64,000 nt of DNA from the NCBI GenBank assembly GCA_961205875.1, contig OY540810.1, positions 558,001 to 622,000 of the forward strand. The letters run 5' to 3'. The notes below the pieces were generated by a model, which did not search any database, was not told the DNA's origin, and saw only the letters and a list, made by a program, of their open reading frames with translations. Position 1 is the stretch's first letter. Every line of letters starts with the position of its first letter. Positions 53,471 to 63,457 of the stretch are shown in pieces. The stretch comes from Sialis fuliginosa (Eukaryota; Arthropoda; Insecta; Megaloptera; Sialidae). A program made the position numbers and the translations under genes.

Positions 53471-53601
53471 CCCTGGTAGTTAAACCGAAAATGTGTAAGT
53501 ACTAGGTACTCAATGATATTTACAACATACTCAAACAAGCCCATTGTACTGTGGTAAAATTAAGAACAGCTGTAAAACTGTAAAGATATATATAACAATA
53601 G

Positions 53602-53607
53602 ACTCAC
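53602..53607 (-). promoter_or_regulatory. 5' splice donor of the receptor exon
   Basis: CTGG followed by GTGAGTC on the minus strand; intron phase 1 (after the first base of a Gly codon). It decides the exon end: read-through sequence ESIVIYIFTVLQLF lacks the expected TM3 pattern. Confidence 0.75.
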
Positions 53608-54583
53608 CCAGTAAACTGCAAGGTACCCCTCGAATCTGATGTCCAGCTAACTGCGAAATAGCCAACAAAACATCTGCAACCAGAAGACAGGCTACATGGT
53701 TAGTCTGGCATCTCCAATGCAACAAATGATGGCTTGAAGGCAACAAAAAACTAGTCACAAGCGTTGCCGCCAAAAATACAGCCGAAATCAAAAGTCCTAT
53801 AGGATACAGAATATACTTCAAATCGTATCGCTCTTCTGCGATGATTTTGACCCCCCTGGGGCAAACTAGGACGTTAGGGGGGTCTGATGTACCTTCAGAG
53901 AAATGTTCTAAACAGTACGAACTTTGTTCCCAGGTTATACTACCTTCAGTTAAACTTCCATCGTCGTTTAAGGTAAATTTATCAAAACTCCCCGCTATAT
54001 CGAAATTCCCTGTATCATTTTGGCAATTTGGGAACCCACTTATCAAATTAAAACTAGATTTAAGATCGATGTTAACTGTCGTATTCCATACAATACATTT
54101 CGATTCTTTGTGATTGTATACTGCTTTTAAGCCGCAACATTTCTGTACGGTTATTTGGGGTGTTTGATTGAAATTCTCTTGAGGATCTTCGATATTATCC
54201 AAGCATACTAAAGCTTGCTGTAAATCGGAACAGAATCGATCGGGAGTGATTTTAGCATTTTCGTAAAATAACAAACCACTTTCGAGTAATAGATACGAAT
54301 TTTCTTTGATCAGAATAGGTTTTTTGTTCTTCCCACAGTCGGGTATGTTTCCTTCTGCAATGTTCCACGAACCGGGGATACCGTTTAAAAACACCTTCTT
54401 CCTGAAGGAGTAAATCCTCGGGTTCCAGTCTGTCGTAGCGCCAGGATAACACATAGTCTGGCCTTCTATCTTTTCAATAGAACTACCTTCCTTGCAACAC
54501 CTAGAAACTATAACCTTTTTTGTCGCCGAATCACTAAAATTTGTCACTAGAACTAAAACTAACACAAGTGTTAAGTAATACAT
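53608..54583 (-). CDS. Methuselah-like G-protein-coupled receptor, first coding exon (partial)
   Basis: Encodes 325 residues plus one base of the next codon. Residues 1-19 form a signal peptide (YYLTLVLVLVLVTNFSDSA). Residues about 20-250 are a cysteine-rich ectodomain in which the pattern CC-C-C-C-C occurs twice (C29-C30, 45, 83, 118, 127 and C149-C150, 163, 187, 224, 241). Sequons N139, N167 and N189 suggest glycosylation. TM1 is about 256-282 (YILYPIGLLISAVFLAATLV), TM2 about 296-318 (VACLLVADVLLAISQLAGHQ), and VPCSLL is the start of TM3 with its conserved cysteine. The order CC-rich ectodomain, TM1, TM2 with an H-x-L-hydrophobic lead matches the Methuselah family of secretin-like receptors; I place it near Mth-like 1/Mth2-type proteins from memory only. 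The start ATG is preceded in frame by TAA nine bases upstream. The open frame runs past a good donor (GTGAGT, 53607-53602) for 25 more codons that lose receptor character, so the exon is taken to end at 53608. TM3-TM7 exons are not found below this point in the window. Ligand unknown. Confidence 0.88.
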
Positions 54584-54860
54584 TTTTTTTTATGTATTTA
54601 AAAACAGTCGAGTAAAAAAACTATCATTGCGAATTTCACGTGTTTGACATTACTTAAGTCGAGAGAGCGCGCACATTCACTTTAAGACGGCTTAAACCGA
54701 ACTGGCGCTGTTGAATGGGATAGGCAAGTTGCAACTAGAATTACCAGAAATAATTCTTATTTTCTCCCACCTCTACTTCTCTCTTGTGCGTGTGTGTGTG
54801 CGTTTGCGAGTGTGGAAGTGTATACCTTACTTATTTACCTATATATACATGTTGCTTATC
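54584..54860 (-). promoter_or_regulatory. Putative 5' UTR and promoter of the receptor gene
   Basis: Non-repetitive, GC-richer DNA directly upstream of the ATG. On the minus strand a TATATATA box lies at about 54848-54838, with a CACACACACGCACAAGAG purine/pyrimidine-rich leader downstream of it. A pyrimidine tract ending CATTCAACAG (about 54716) could instead be a 3' splice site, which would make the transcript start further upstream. Both readings are inference. Confidence 0.4.
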
Positions 54861-54940
54861 GTTAAAGTCGTGCAAGTAACATGTTTATTATGCTCTTTTG
54901 GCTTATGTAGAAATTTTTTAAAATTTATTCTGATTTTTTT

Positions 54941-55605
54941 GCTTCCTCGCAATATCGAAGATTTGTGATCGTTTCAGATTGAGATAATTTTCAAATATTA
55001 AATTGATCTATCCGTTTCACGTCAAGAGAAACACTTTTCGTTCGGTGTCTGTCTGTCTGTCTGTCTGAATTCTTGTCACACGCATAACTCATGAACCACT
55101 GAACCGATATTGTTGAAACTTGGTCGGATGGTTGGGTCTGGCTTGAGGATGATTCAAAATCATCAAAATCGTGTGTAAGGGGGAGGGGTGATACCCCAAA
55201 ATTTTTATTTTTTTAATTTTTTGTAGAATATTAAATTTCCTATAATATGGGTCTACAACGTTTGTTGTAAAATATTCCCTTACAAAGATTTATCTCAATT
55301 TATTTTTAAAATTCGTGTTTTGTTTTTCTAAATTGATATTTGCTTGGACATATTAAATGTCATTTTGACGTTTTAAATGTCATTTTGACGTTTTAAATGT
55401 CATTTTGACGTTTGTATAAATTTAGATTGAAATTATCAAAAAATTAAAAATATACGAAAAAATAATCAGGTGCGTCTTAAGAAAAATTTCGAACTAAGAT
55501 TTTTTAGTAAAATTTGTATAAAAATTAAATCAGGCAATTTATCTGAACACTATCGGTTTTGGTGAATTTAGCACGAGGAAGCACTGTGCATTTACTTGGC
55601 AGATG
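54941..55605 (-). mobile_element. Retroposon-G with about 18-bp target duplication (family description)
   Basis: In element orientation (minus strand): 5' end CATCTGCCAAGTAAATGCAC with GCTTCCTCGTGC. Then come repeated AAAACGTCAAAATGACATTT steps, CCTCCCCCTTACACACGAT, AACCACTGAACCGATATTG (complement sense), a GACAGACAGACAGAC patch, and the 3' end GCGAGGAAGC plus an A-tail. It is flanked by AAATTTATTCTGATTTTT on both sides (54921-54938 and 55614-55631). A-tail, long target duplication and 5' truncation in other copies fit LINE-mediated retroposition. About ten copies or fragments are in the window. No coding frame, so it is a SINE-like or 3'-UTR-derived element. Confidence 0.8.
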
Positions 55606-56226
55606 TTTTTTTTAAATTTATTCTGATTTTTAGGTGACTTGTGTTTATTTTTTTTTTTTGTAAGTTTTATATTCGCTGTTATTTCAAGTTTAATTTATGT
55701 CAATGTAATTTATAAATATAGACGATGTAATAAAGTTAGATTTTATTATTGATCAACAAATATAAAATGTAGATAGTCTGGTTAAATATTTAAAAATGTG
55801 TAACTGTATAAATAATTATGACAACTTTAGTAGATAATATTATTTGACCTTCATATTTTTTATAATTTTGTAAATTTTAAAATAAAAATCAGGGGTTATT
55901 TAAAAAAAAAATCAACTGCAAATAACTTTTTGCGGTTTACGATTTATATATTTCTCTCTTACAAATTATAGTGATTTTTTTGCTCTTTTTTTCCACTTGT
56001 AATTTTTCAACTAAGTACACAAATTAGGTAGGTTTTACAACTGCAGTTTTCATTTTTGAAACAAGGTACAACTACACACTAAAACAAGCCTTAGTAAAAA
56101 TATAGTCAAATATTAATTAAAATATTATTAAAATTAATTGAAAAGCAAAAGGGGGGAAGAGAGGCTAACACAGTTTTAGCTAGGGATCTCGAATCTATCG
56201 AAAGGGAAAAAGGACGAATCATTTTT
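55606..56226. other. No gene seen
   Basis: AT-rich; no frame or repeat family beyond the target duplication at its left edge. Confidence 0.5.
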
Positions 56227-56383
56227 ACTTCCATGTTCTGAAAAAATGGAAGTATTGTAATACCGTCGAAAAATCGTGCCCGAGATAAGAGAAGATTCTA
56301 ACTGTACTACCTTCAAAACGTAAAGAAAAGTTAATTTCCGCATGGCGGCTGTGCGTGTGTCTGTGTGTCTGGATGTAGAAATT
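56227..56383 (-). mobile_element. Family F fragment
   Basis: ACTTCCATGTTCTGAAAAAA to CCGCATGGCGGCTGTGCGTG and GTGTGTCTGGATGTAGAA, inverse of the right end of 25013-25701. Confidence 0.8.
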
Positions 56384-56561
56384 TAAATAACAAATTGTAC
56401 GTAATTTAATCAAGTTAAAAATCTACCAACACTGTACGTATAATAATGAAATAATTCCATTGAACTTTTCACACTAAACATGACCTCATTATTAATCAAT
56501 AAAGATATTATTAAAATAGGAATTATAGAACAAAACATACTATATAATTAAATAAGATATA

Positions 56562-56948
56562 CAGTGTATTCCAAGTTGATTAAGACATAGGAAATTTAAC
56601 ATGGGAGCAATTAGAAATGTTGTAGTAACCTTTGGTCAAATTTAACGATGTGTGATTGGTGCATTTTGAAATGCCGCCACAAAATTTAATAAAATAGTCA
56701 TTCGTATTTTGTTTTCAAATTTATATCTGCTAAAAAATATTATTATAATTTTATCTAGAATGCTTACTTTAATTTCATTAATGTAAAACAAAATACTGTT
56801 GATTAATTTAAAATTTATCAGTTAGTTTCGAGGTGGCATTTCAAAATGCACCAATCACACATCGTTAAATTTGACCAAAGGTTACTACAACACTTCTAAT
56901 TGTCCACATGTTAAATTTCCTATGTCTTAATCAACTTGGAATACACTG
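56562..56948. mobile_element. TA-target MITE with long inverted repeats, complete
   Basis: 387 bp flanked by TA on both sides (56560-56561, 56949-56950). Arms start CAGTGTATTCCAAGTTGATT and mirror each other for about 110 bp through AACGATGTGTGATTGGTGCA. CAGTG ends and TA target fit Tc1/mariner-type elements. Degraded second copy: 29400-29746. Confidence 0.9.
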
Positions 56949-57034
56949 TATAAATTCGCTTACTGAAATAAAAATAAAAACAATGAAATAGAAGAAGCAT
57001 TCATTGTCATCTTTATCTGAAATAACGGACTTAC

Positions 57035-57109
57035 CATAATCTTATCTCTCTCTGACGCACAGCTGTTGGATGAGCTACCAGCCACCTTGATCTTGAACAA
57101 GCAGAAGGC
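57035..57109 (-). CDS. Orphan 75-nt exon with consensus splice sites
   Basis: The minus strand shows a long pyrimidine tract ending TTTGTTTTTAG, 75 nt of unusually GC-rich sequence, then ATG and GTAAGT. One frame gives 25 residues (AFCLFKIKVAGSSSNSCASE then RDKIM); a second frame is open too (PSACSRSRWLVAHPT...), the third has a stop. The length is a multiple of three, so it can be skipped without a frame change. I do not recognise the protein. It lies 2.5 kb upstream of the receptor's start codon on the same strand. It could be a 5' exon of an alternative receptor transcript, or an exon of another gene whose intron contains the receptor exon. Confidence 0.65.
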
Positions 57110-57322
57110 CTAAAAACAAAAACAAAAATAAACTTCATTATTTTCGTACAAAGACGATCGTTTTTTGTTTTTCTTTTGTTTTTGTTGTTTGTTTAAAAAT
57201 TCGTCAATTAATGAATGGCAGTTTTAAAGGAATTTTTTGTTAATTGATTTAATTTAATTTTGTCCTGAGCAAGGGCGCCCATAGAAATTTCTACACGAGG
57301 GAAAAAATAATATACGTATAGT

Positions 57323-57682
57323 GTATATAGAAATGTTGTATACCTATATTATAGGAAATTAAATGCTCTACAAAAAAGATTCTATACAATTTTCACGTAA
57401 CATGTGTCGTTCTTGAGATATCTTGAAAAAATAAATATTTTGGGATGTCATCCCTCCCCCTTACACACGATTTTGATGATTTTAAAATGGGACCGTCCTC
57501 AAGATAGACCCAACCATCAAACCAAGTTTCATTAATATCGGTTCAGTGGTTCATGAGTTATGCGTGTAACAAGGATTCAGACAGATAGACACGAAACGAA
57601 AACGGTTTGTCTTAAGAACAATTTTTCGTTTCATTCTAAAACGATCACAAGGGTTCTCGTATCTTCGATATTGCGAGGAAGC
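57323..57682 (+). mobile_element. Retroposon-G, 5' truncated, 20-bp target duplication
   Basis: Ends at GATATTGCGAGGAAGC. It is flanked by AAAAATAATATACGTATAGT at 57303-57322 and 57683-57702. The 5' part of the family is missing, starting near TATATAGAAATGTTG. This is the clearest retroposition footprint in the window. Confidence 0.88.
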
Positions 57683-57735
57683 AAAAATAATATACGTATA
57701 GTATAAAAATGTTCAAAAAATTTCGGAAAAAAAAT

Positions 57736-57937
57736 ATTTTGGGATGTTACCCCTCCCCCTAACACACAATTTCAATGATTTTGAAATGGGACCGTCCTTA
57801 AGCCAGACCCAACCATCCAACCAAATTTCATTAATATCGGTTCAGTGGTTCACGAGTTATGCGTGTGACAAGGATTCACTCCACAGACAGACAGACACGA
57901 AAAAAGTGTTTGTCTTGACCTGAAACGGAAAAATTCT
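57736..57937 (+). mobile_element. Second retroposon-G fragment, immediately downstream
   Basis: AAAATATTTTGGGATGTTAC through CAGTGGTTCACGAGTTATGC to TTGACCTGAAACGG; both ends are missing. It may be an older copy that the 57323 insertion landed beside. Confidence 0.75.
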
Positions 57938-58312
57938 CTAACAGTTTTATTACTAATTATATATTCAGTAATTTCAATTTAAAAACAATAATATTAATGA
58001 CTCAACTCGATATTTATTAAATGAAATAAATTTTCCATTTATTCGATACGACTTGCATGTTTAGAATCAGTAAACGGCAACTGTTTTAAAATAAATAAAC
58101 AAAACATCAAATAAAACGATAATAAATGAACGATCAACGCCATCTGTGTTTGTAAAATCAAAGCGTGTGCTTTATCATTAGACCGCTACGTGGCGCTGCA
58201 AGCGTGTTTAGTTCTAACTGCGGCCGACAGGTTAGTTGCAATACGACAACACGCTTGGAGACAGATTTATAATTTTCGGTAATACAGTTTCATTAGAAAA
58301 TAATTCAGTTTT
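57938..58312. other. Unique DNA; possible regulatory or exon-bearing segment
   Basis: GC-richer text at 58136-58260 (CGCCATCTGTGTTTG, ACCGCTACGTGGCGCTGCAA, CTGCGGCCGACAGGTTAG) stands out from its surroundings. No open frame with splice sites could be fixed. A promoter or 5' noncoding exon upstream of the 57035-57109 exon is possible but unproven. Confidence 0.35.
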
Positions 58313-58505
58313 GCTTCCTCGCAATATCGAAGATACAAGAAGCTTTGTGATCGTTTTAAAATGAGACAAAAAAATTGTTCTCCGATTTCAAAATTTTAAA
58401 TTGATCTTTCCGTTTTAGGTCAATACAGACACTTTTCGTTCCATGTCTGTCTGTCTGTCTGTGTGTCCCCCTTGGTTGAATGGTTAGATCTAGATTGAGA
58501 ACGAG
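58313..58505 (-). mobile_element. Retroposon-G fragment, 3' end
   Basis: Plus-strand TTTTGCTTCCTCGCAATATC to TGTCTGTCTGTCTGTGTGTC and AATGGTTAGATCTAGATTGA; a strongly 5' truncated copy with an A4 tail. Confidence 0.8.
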
Positions 58506-58797
58506 TTAGCAAAAAATACATACCAGTCAGATGAAGAGCAAAAAAGTCATTAGTAAAATTTTTTTAATTATTTTTTTCCGACAAAAATTTTTTAATCTCT
58601 TAATTTTGAACTGAAAACGTAGATTTTCGATTTTTTTAAATTATTTAATTTGAAAAAAAAATTGTTAAAAAAATATGGTTGGAAGAAAAACTTGAATGTA
58701 TATTTTTTTAATCGCTTAAAGGGGGGGGGGGGGTCGTTTTTAATAGTAGAATTGTTAACTACCTTAACTTGAACGTTTCTTTAAAACCGATTTAATA
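58506..58797. other. No gene seen; G-run
   Basis: AT-rich with a G12 run at about 58721-58732. Confidence 0.5.
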
Positions 58798-58809
58798 CTA
58801 TCTTATGAC

Positions 58810-59081
58810 TAGAGATTGGAAAAATAGTTTTTCAACTATTGCGTAAAAATGCATTTATTGTAATTTTTATTACATAATACATATCTCCACCGTTTTCAGA
58901 AAACTGGTTTGATTGAACACAATTTGAAATCAACTATTTGCAACTACCTTTCCAACTATTTGCGACACTTTTTACTGCTTCGTTTGCACTAATTATTATT
59001 AAATCGTAAAAAAAACTATTTTCCGAAAAAAATTCAACTTAATTATTTCATTGAAAATAACAACTATTTTTCCAATCTCTA
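58810..59081. mobile_element. Family W MITE, inverse copy with 12-bp direct flanks
   Basis: 272 bp, inverse of 39497-39785. Flanks read CTATCTTATGAC at 58798-58809 and 59082-59093, longer than the 8 bp seen at the other copy. See findings. Confidence 0.85.
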
Positions 59082-59093
59082 CTATCTTATGAC

Positions 59094-59499
59094 TTAATGT
59101 CCTTTGAACCAATCCCTAAAAAAATAGTAATAATTCTGACATGCCCTACAAAAATAATATTTATTTTATTTGAGGTCATGTTACGCCAGGTTAACCATGT
59201 GTATATGTTAATATGGTCACCAGATGTCTCTAGTAATCAATGAAATAGTATTTTTAAATCTATTTTACATACAGTACTTTGTTCTACGTAACACATACTT
59301 GATATAAATAGATGAGCTTAACATATTATGTAAAAAAAAATGTAATTATTTATTTACTAATTAGACTTACTTATTATTAATAAAATATTTAAGGGGTAAC
59401 AGGATATTGAAAAAAATGATTTTTTTTGCTTAAACAATGCTTTAAAATCATAAAAACAATATGAACTTGGTTCTTTAGTAAAAAATATCTGCCTTGGGA
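59094..59499. other. No gene seen
   Basis: AT-rich; the 74-aa minus ORF at 59357-59581 crosses a family Y boundary. Confidence 0.5.
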
Positions 59500-59690
59500 T
59501 CCACGGGACTTTCTTATACGTAATCTTGACAGTGAGCAGTGTACGTGATTCTTTTATGTTATTAAAATACATTTCTGACAAACTAATAAAACTGTTTATA
59601 CAGAAAACGGATGTTTACTCTTGTCAACTTTTGAATTATTTTTGAAATAAGAAAAACATGTTTCAGATAAAAAATGTCGAGTATGTTATC
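59500..59690. mobile_element. Family Y fragment
   Basis: CCACGGGACTTTCTTATACG end, then GATGTTTACTCTTGTCAACT and ATAAAAAATGTCGAGTATGT, the latter inverted relative to 7265-7360. Confidence 0.7.
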
Positions 59691-60060
59691 TACTATATAT
59701 AACGAAGTGTCCTCACTGACTGATAATCATTTTTTTGACCATTTCCACTCATCGGAGAACCTTGAAATTTGGTATATATATTCCTTGGGGGTAAAAAATA
59801 ACAACTAGTGGGCCTTTTTTGAAAAAGTTCATAAATGGGGTGACAAGGGGCCCCCAAATTTTCAAAAAAAAAGTTAGAATTTTTTTATTATTTTTTTTAT
59901 ATTCCTTGGGTGATATAATGTAAGGTTCAAATTTCAGATTTAAAAAAAATGAAAAAAAAAGGAAAAAAAAAGTTTTGATGTAAAAAAGTATCAAAACGAA
60001 AACCGATATTAGATTTTTTTAATTTTTTTTCAAATACTTTGGTTAATTGGCAACCATGAA
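59691..60060. mobile_element. Degraded transposon with CACTGACTGA phrase
   Basis: TATATAACGAAGTGTCCTCA, then CACTGACTGATAATCA and ACCTTGAAATTTGGTATATA are a common sentence in insect repeats. Two 'TATTCCTTGGG' blocks (59778, 59902) mark an internal duplication. The 81-aa minus ORF is a shadow. Confidence 0.45.
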
Positions 60061-61042
60061 CCCGTGTCTGATTTTTGAAAAAGATATGTTAAAGAGGAGA
60101 AAATAAACAAAATACGTTTACATATAATGCGCTTTAAGCATTTACTAAATTAATTGCAAATGTCGTAACTATGGATACATTATATTTTATTGATTATTTT
60201 TAAAAATTTTAAATGTCAGTGGCCATTTAAAATTTTGAAGTGAACAATAAAATATAACAAAAAAGAAATATAAAGAGCATAACGAACGAAAAAATATGCA
60301 CAACTCTAATGTAATAAATAATTTAAATTTTCATAAATAAATTTGACAAAAAAATTGAAGACAAATAATTACAGCATTCGGACACAATTCGACCAACATT
60401 CGGCGATAGATATGTGTTCCCGGTACAAATAAAAATTAAGTAGGTATATAATGACATTTTTTAAATCTTTAGTCATTGAATTATCAATATTTTTACTTTC
60501 ATAGGTATAGGTATTTTATTATATTTATTTGTAATCATAAATATCAGAAGAATTTATATAATTTCAAATTAACATTGTAATTTTAAATGATATTATTTTA
60601 ATTGTTGTTTGAAACTGTATATCTGTCATCTTTACCCAATGTACTAACCTAAAATGTACATTTACAAAATTAAAACAAGATGTTGATTTATTGCAAATTG
60701 TTACGAAAGCTTCATTCAATTGACAAGACCTATATTTGATTGTAATTAATTAATTAATTGTACAAAGAGTGTACGAGTATCTACAAGAGCTAATAATGTA
60801 TTTATATAGACACATTGATGAATTTTTGAAAGACACGAGCAGAAAAACCAAAAATGAAATTATTTTTAATATTCATAAAATGTTCAAATCATGTAAGTAC
60901 ATGATGTAATACAATACATGTACCAGAAGTCATAAAATAATTTTTTGTCGTTGTCATATCAGAAACAAATGTCATAATATGTATTTAGTATGCAATATAT
61001 TTTCATACGACAAGAGTTGAAAACGCATCGTAAACAAATATA
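60061..61042. other. No gene seen
   Basis: Very AT-rich; no supported frame or repeat family. Confidence 0.5.
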
Positions 61043-61331
61043 CAGGTAATCCTCGACTTATAATTGTCTTTGTCTCTTTCTTACATGCACATATTACATA
61101 AATGAAACAAACAGTTCCGGGAATTTCCCAAAAATGTAATTTATTATTATTTATGTAGATATTTTTGGGAACCCGCAACTGTTTGTTATGTATAGAAAAT
61201 GCGATTCGCTTCACATCAAGGAAAACGTCCAAAGCAAAAATATGTACATATTGTACGTGTTAACTTACAACTTATTCTATTTACGATCGATGTTTAGAAA
61301 CCTATCTCGGTTGTAAGTCGAGGAATACCTG
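61043..61331. mobile_element. TA-target MITE, 289 bp
   Basis: Ends CAGGTAATCCTCGACTTATA and, inverted, CAGGTATTCCTCGACTTACA; TA on both sides (61041-61042, 61332-61333). Non-coding interior; the 86-aa minus ORF runs through it and is not called. Confidence 0.85.
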
Positions 61332-61333
61332 TA

Positions 61334-62239
61334 CTACGATATATAACGTATGTCTTATCAGTTTAAGCGTAAAAAATATCAAAGTTAATATTCAATGTTT
61401 TTAAATGCTGCGAGAAGTTCAAACATGCTTGACTGATTTAAATTTACTTTTTTCCTTATTTTATATATTACTTACAAAATAACCAAGACGTTCCATTAAA
61501 ATTTCAGGATTTGTGAAGTGTTCTGTCGTAGGAAAAGTTTAGGAAGCACTGTTCTACATCATACTTCAATATCAACCAAATTGAGTTATTGAGGGTAAAA
61601 AATATATTGAAAAAACCTCATAGAGAAACCATATTTAGTTTGTGCAATAAAGTTTTAACAGGTACGATTTTTCTAAAATATCTTAAAATTAATAAAATTA
61701 AAATTGATAAAAGCCCAGCTCTAATGAATAAATAAGAAAGCACTCCGTCACAGCACTATATTATTCCGTCGCGGGAAAGTACCTACCATATAGGCCAGTC
61801 AGGATGCACTCAGGGCTAGCTACGTCACTGGTTACGATACTATATTATTGTTGGTTACGATATTTCATAAAACAGATATCGGTGCTTAGAATACATTGTC
61901 TGGAGGAATACGATAAAAGTTTTAACAGATTTTTTAGCGGAAAAGAGAATTTTGTCGCTTATATATGAGATTTTTAGAATCGATAACTCAATTTCGCAAA
62001 AAGTGTATCTTACGATACTTTGCCTTGGAGGGGACGATATAGAAATAATTTAACCAGGTATGTTATAATTTAGGTATATAAAAACATAGTACCTAGCCAT
62101 GGAATACGGAATTTTATAATTTACGGTTTCAATATTTTATTTTATTAATTTATCCACGACTTATATATAATACATGTATTACATACGTAGTTTTTACTAT
62201 ATAATGCTATGTATTATTCACAGAGGCAATAATGAATAA
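61334..62239. other. No gene seen
   Basis: AT-rich; TTACGATACTATATTATTG-type phrases near 61835 recur loosely. Nothing supported. Confidence 0.5.
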
Positions 62240-62317
62240 TTTGAGAACGTGTGATTGGTGCACAAGCGGGTATAATGGTCATTATACCCGCTTGTGCACC
62301 AATCACACGTTCTCAAA
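62240..62317. repeat. Perfect 38-bp inverted repeat with 2-base centre
   Basis: TTTGAGAACGTGTGATTGGT to GGGTATAATG (62240-62277), then GT, then the exact mirror to 62317. No mismatch in 38 pairs. GTGTGATTGGTGCA is shared with the arms of the TA-target MITE at 56562, so it may be a collapsed relative. Confidence 0.95.
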
Positions 62318-62329
62318 TTTCTCAAATCC

Positions 62330-63345
62330 ATACTAATATTGTAAATGCGAAAGTGTGTCTGTCTGTCTCTCTGTCTGTTTGTTACCTTTTCACGGCCAAA
62401 CCGCTGAACCGATCTTGATGAAATTTGGCAGTGAGATAGCTTGCACCCCGAGGACGGACATAGGCTACTTCGTATCTCGAAAATTCGACCCCTAAGTAAT
62501 TTCAAGGGGGGTGGAATTTTTTATTTTTTTTAGTAATTAATATTTTACCCCTCGTTACATATGAAGGGTTGTAGTTGGTTTTATTCGATTCGGCGGGAAA
62601 AATACTACGGGGGTGGGGGTTTTAGGGGGAAAAACAACCCTCTATCTCGCATAGGAGCCGAGATATTTACGATTTTGTATAATGAAAAAAAACTCAAAAT
62701 AAGAAAATTTTTATATTTTACCCCCTGTCACATATGAAGGGTTGTAATTGGTTACATTCGATCTGGCAGGAAAAATACTACGATAGAGGGGTTATAAGGG
62801 GGCAAAACAACCCCTTATCTTTAATAGGAGTCGAAACTTATATTATAAATTCTAAAGTATATCTCTCAGTCTGTCTATTTGTTACCTGTTCACGGCTGAA
62901 CCGCTGAACCGATCTTGATGAAATTTGGCAGTGAGATAGCTTGCACCCCGAGGACGGACATAGGCTACTTCGTATCTCGAAAATTCAACCCCTAAGTAAT
63001 TTCAAGGGGGTGGAATTTTTTTTTTTTTTTTTAATAATTAATATTTTACCCCCCGTTACATATGAAGGGTTGTAGTTAGTTTTATTCGATTCGGCGGGAA
63101 AAATACTACGGGGGCGGGGGTTTTAGGGGGAAAAACAACCCTCTATCTCGCATAGGAGCCGAGATATTTACGATTTTATATAATGAAAGAAAACTCAAAA
63201 TAAGAAAAATTTTATATTTTACCCCCTGTCACATATGAAGGGTTGTAATTGGTTACATTCGATCTGGCGGGAAAAATACTACGACAGAGGGGTTATTAGG
63301 GGTCAAAACAACCCCTTATCTTACATAAGAGTCGAAATATAAATA
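62330..63345 (+). repeat. Two 500-bp tandem units of a dispersed insect element
   Basis: GATCTTGATGAAATTTGGCA at 62411 and 62911 begins matching segments. Each unit runs TTTGTTACCTTTTCACGGCC (or close), CACCCCGAGGACGGACATAG, CATATGAAGGGTTGTAGTTG, then a second CATATGAAGGGTTGTAATTG block. Within each unit a half-repeat exists too (TTCGGCGGGAAAAATACTAC versus TCTGGCAGGAAAAATACTAC). The 62218-62505 ORF crosses the neighbouring palindrome and is not called. Confidence 0.85.
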
Positions 63346-63457
63346 TAATGAATGAAAACCAAAATATAGAAAAAAATTATTTTATATTAATTTGAGGTTA
63401 TGTATGTATTCAGTTGTGTTTTATGAAAGTTATTCAAATTGTCGTGGATAAAGTACA

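Noticed and set aside
53841-54452. ORFs of 90 aa (plus, 53841-54113) and 66 aa (minus, 54252-54452) within the receptor exon
   Set aside because: Antisense and out-of-frame shadows of the receptor coding sequence.
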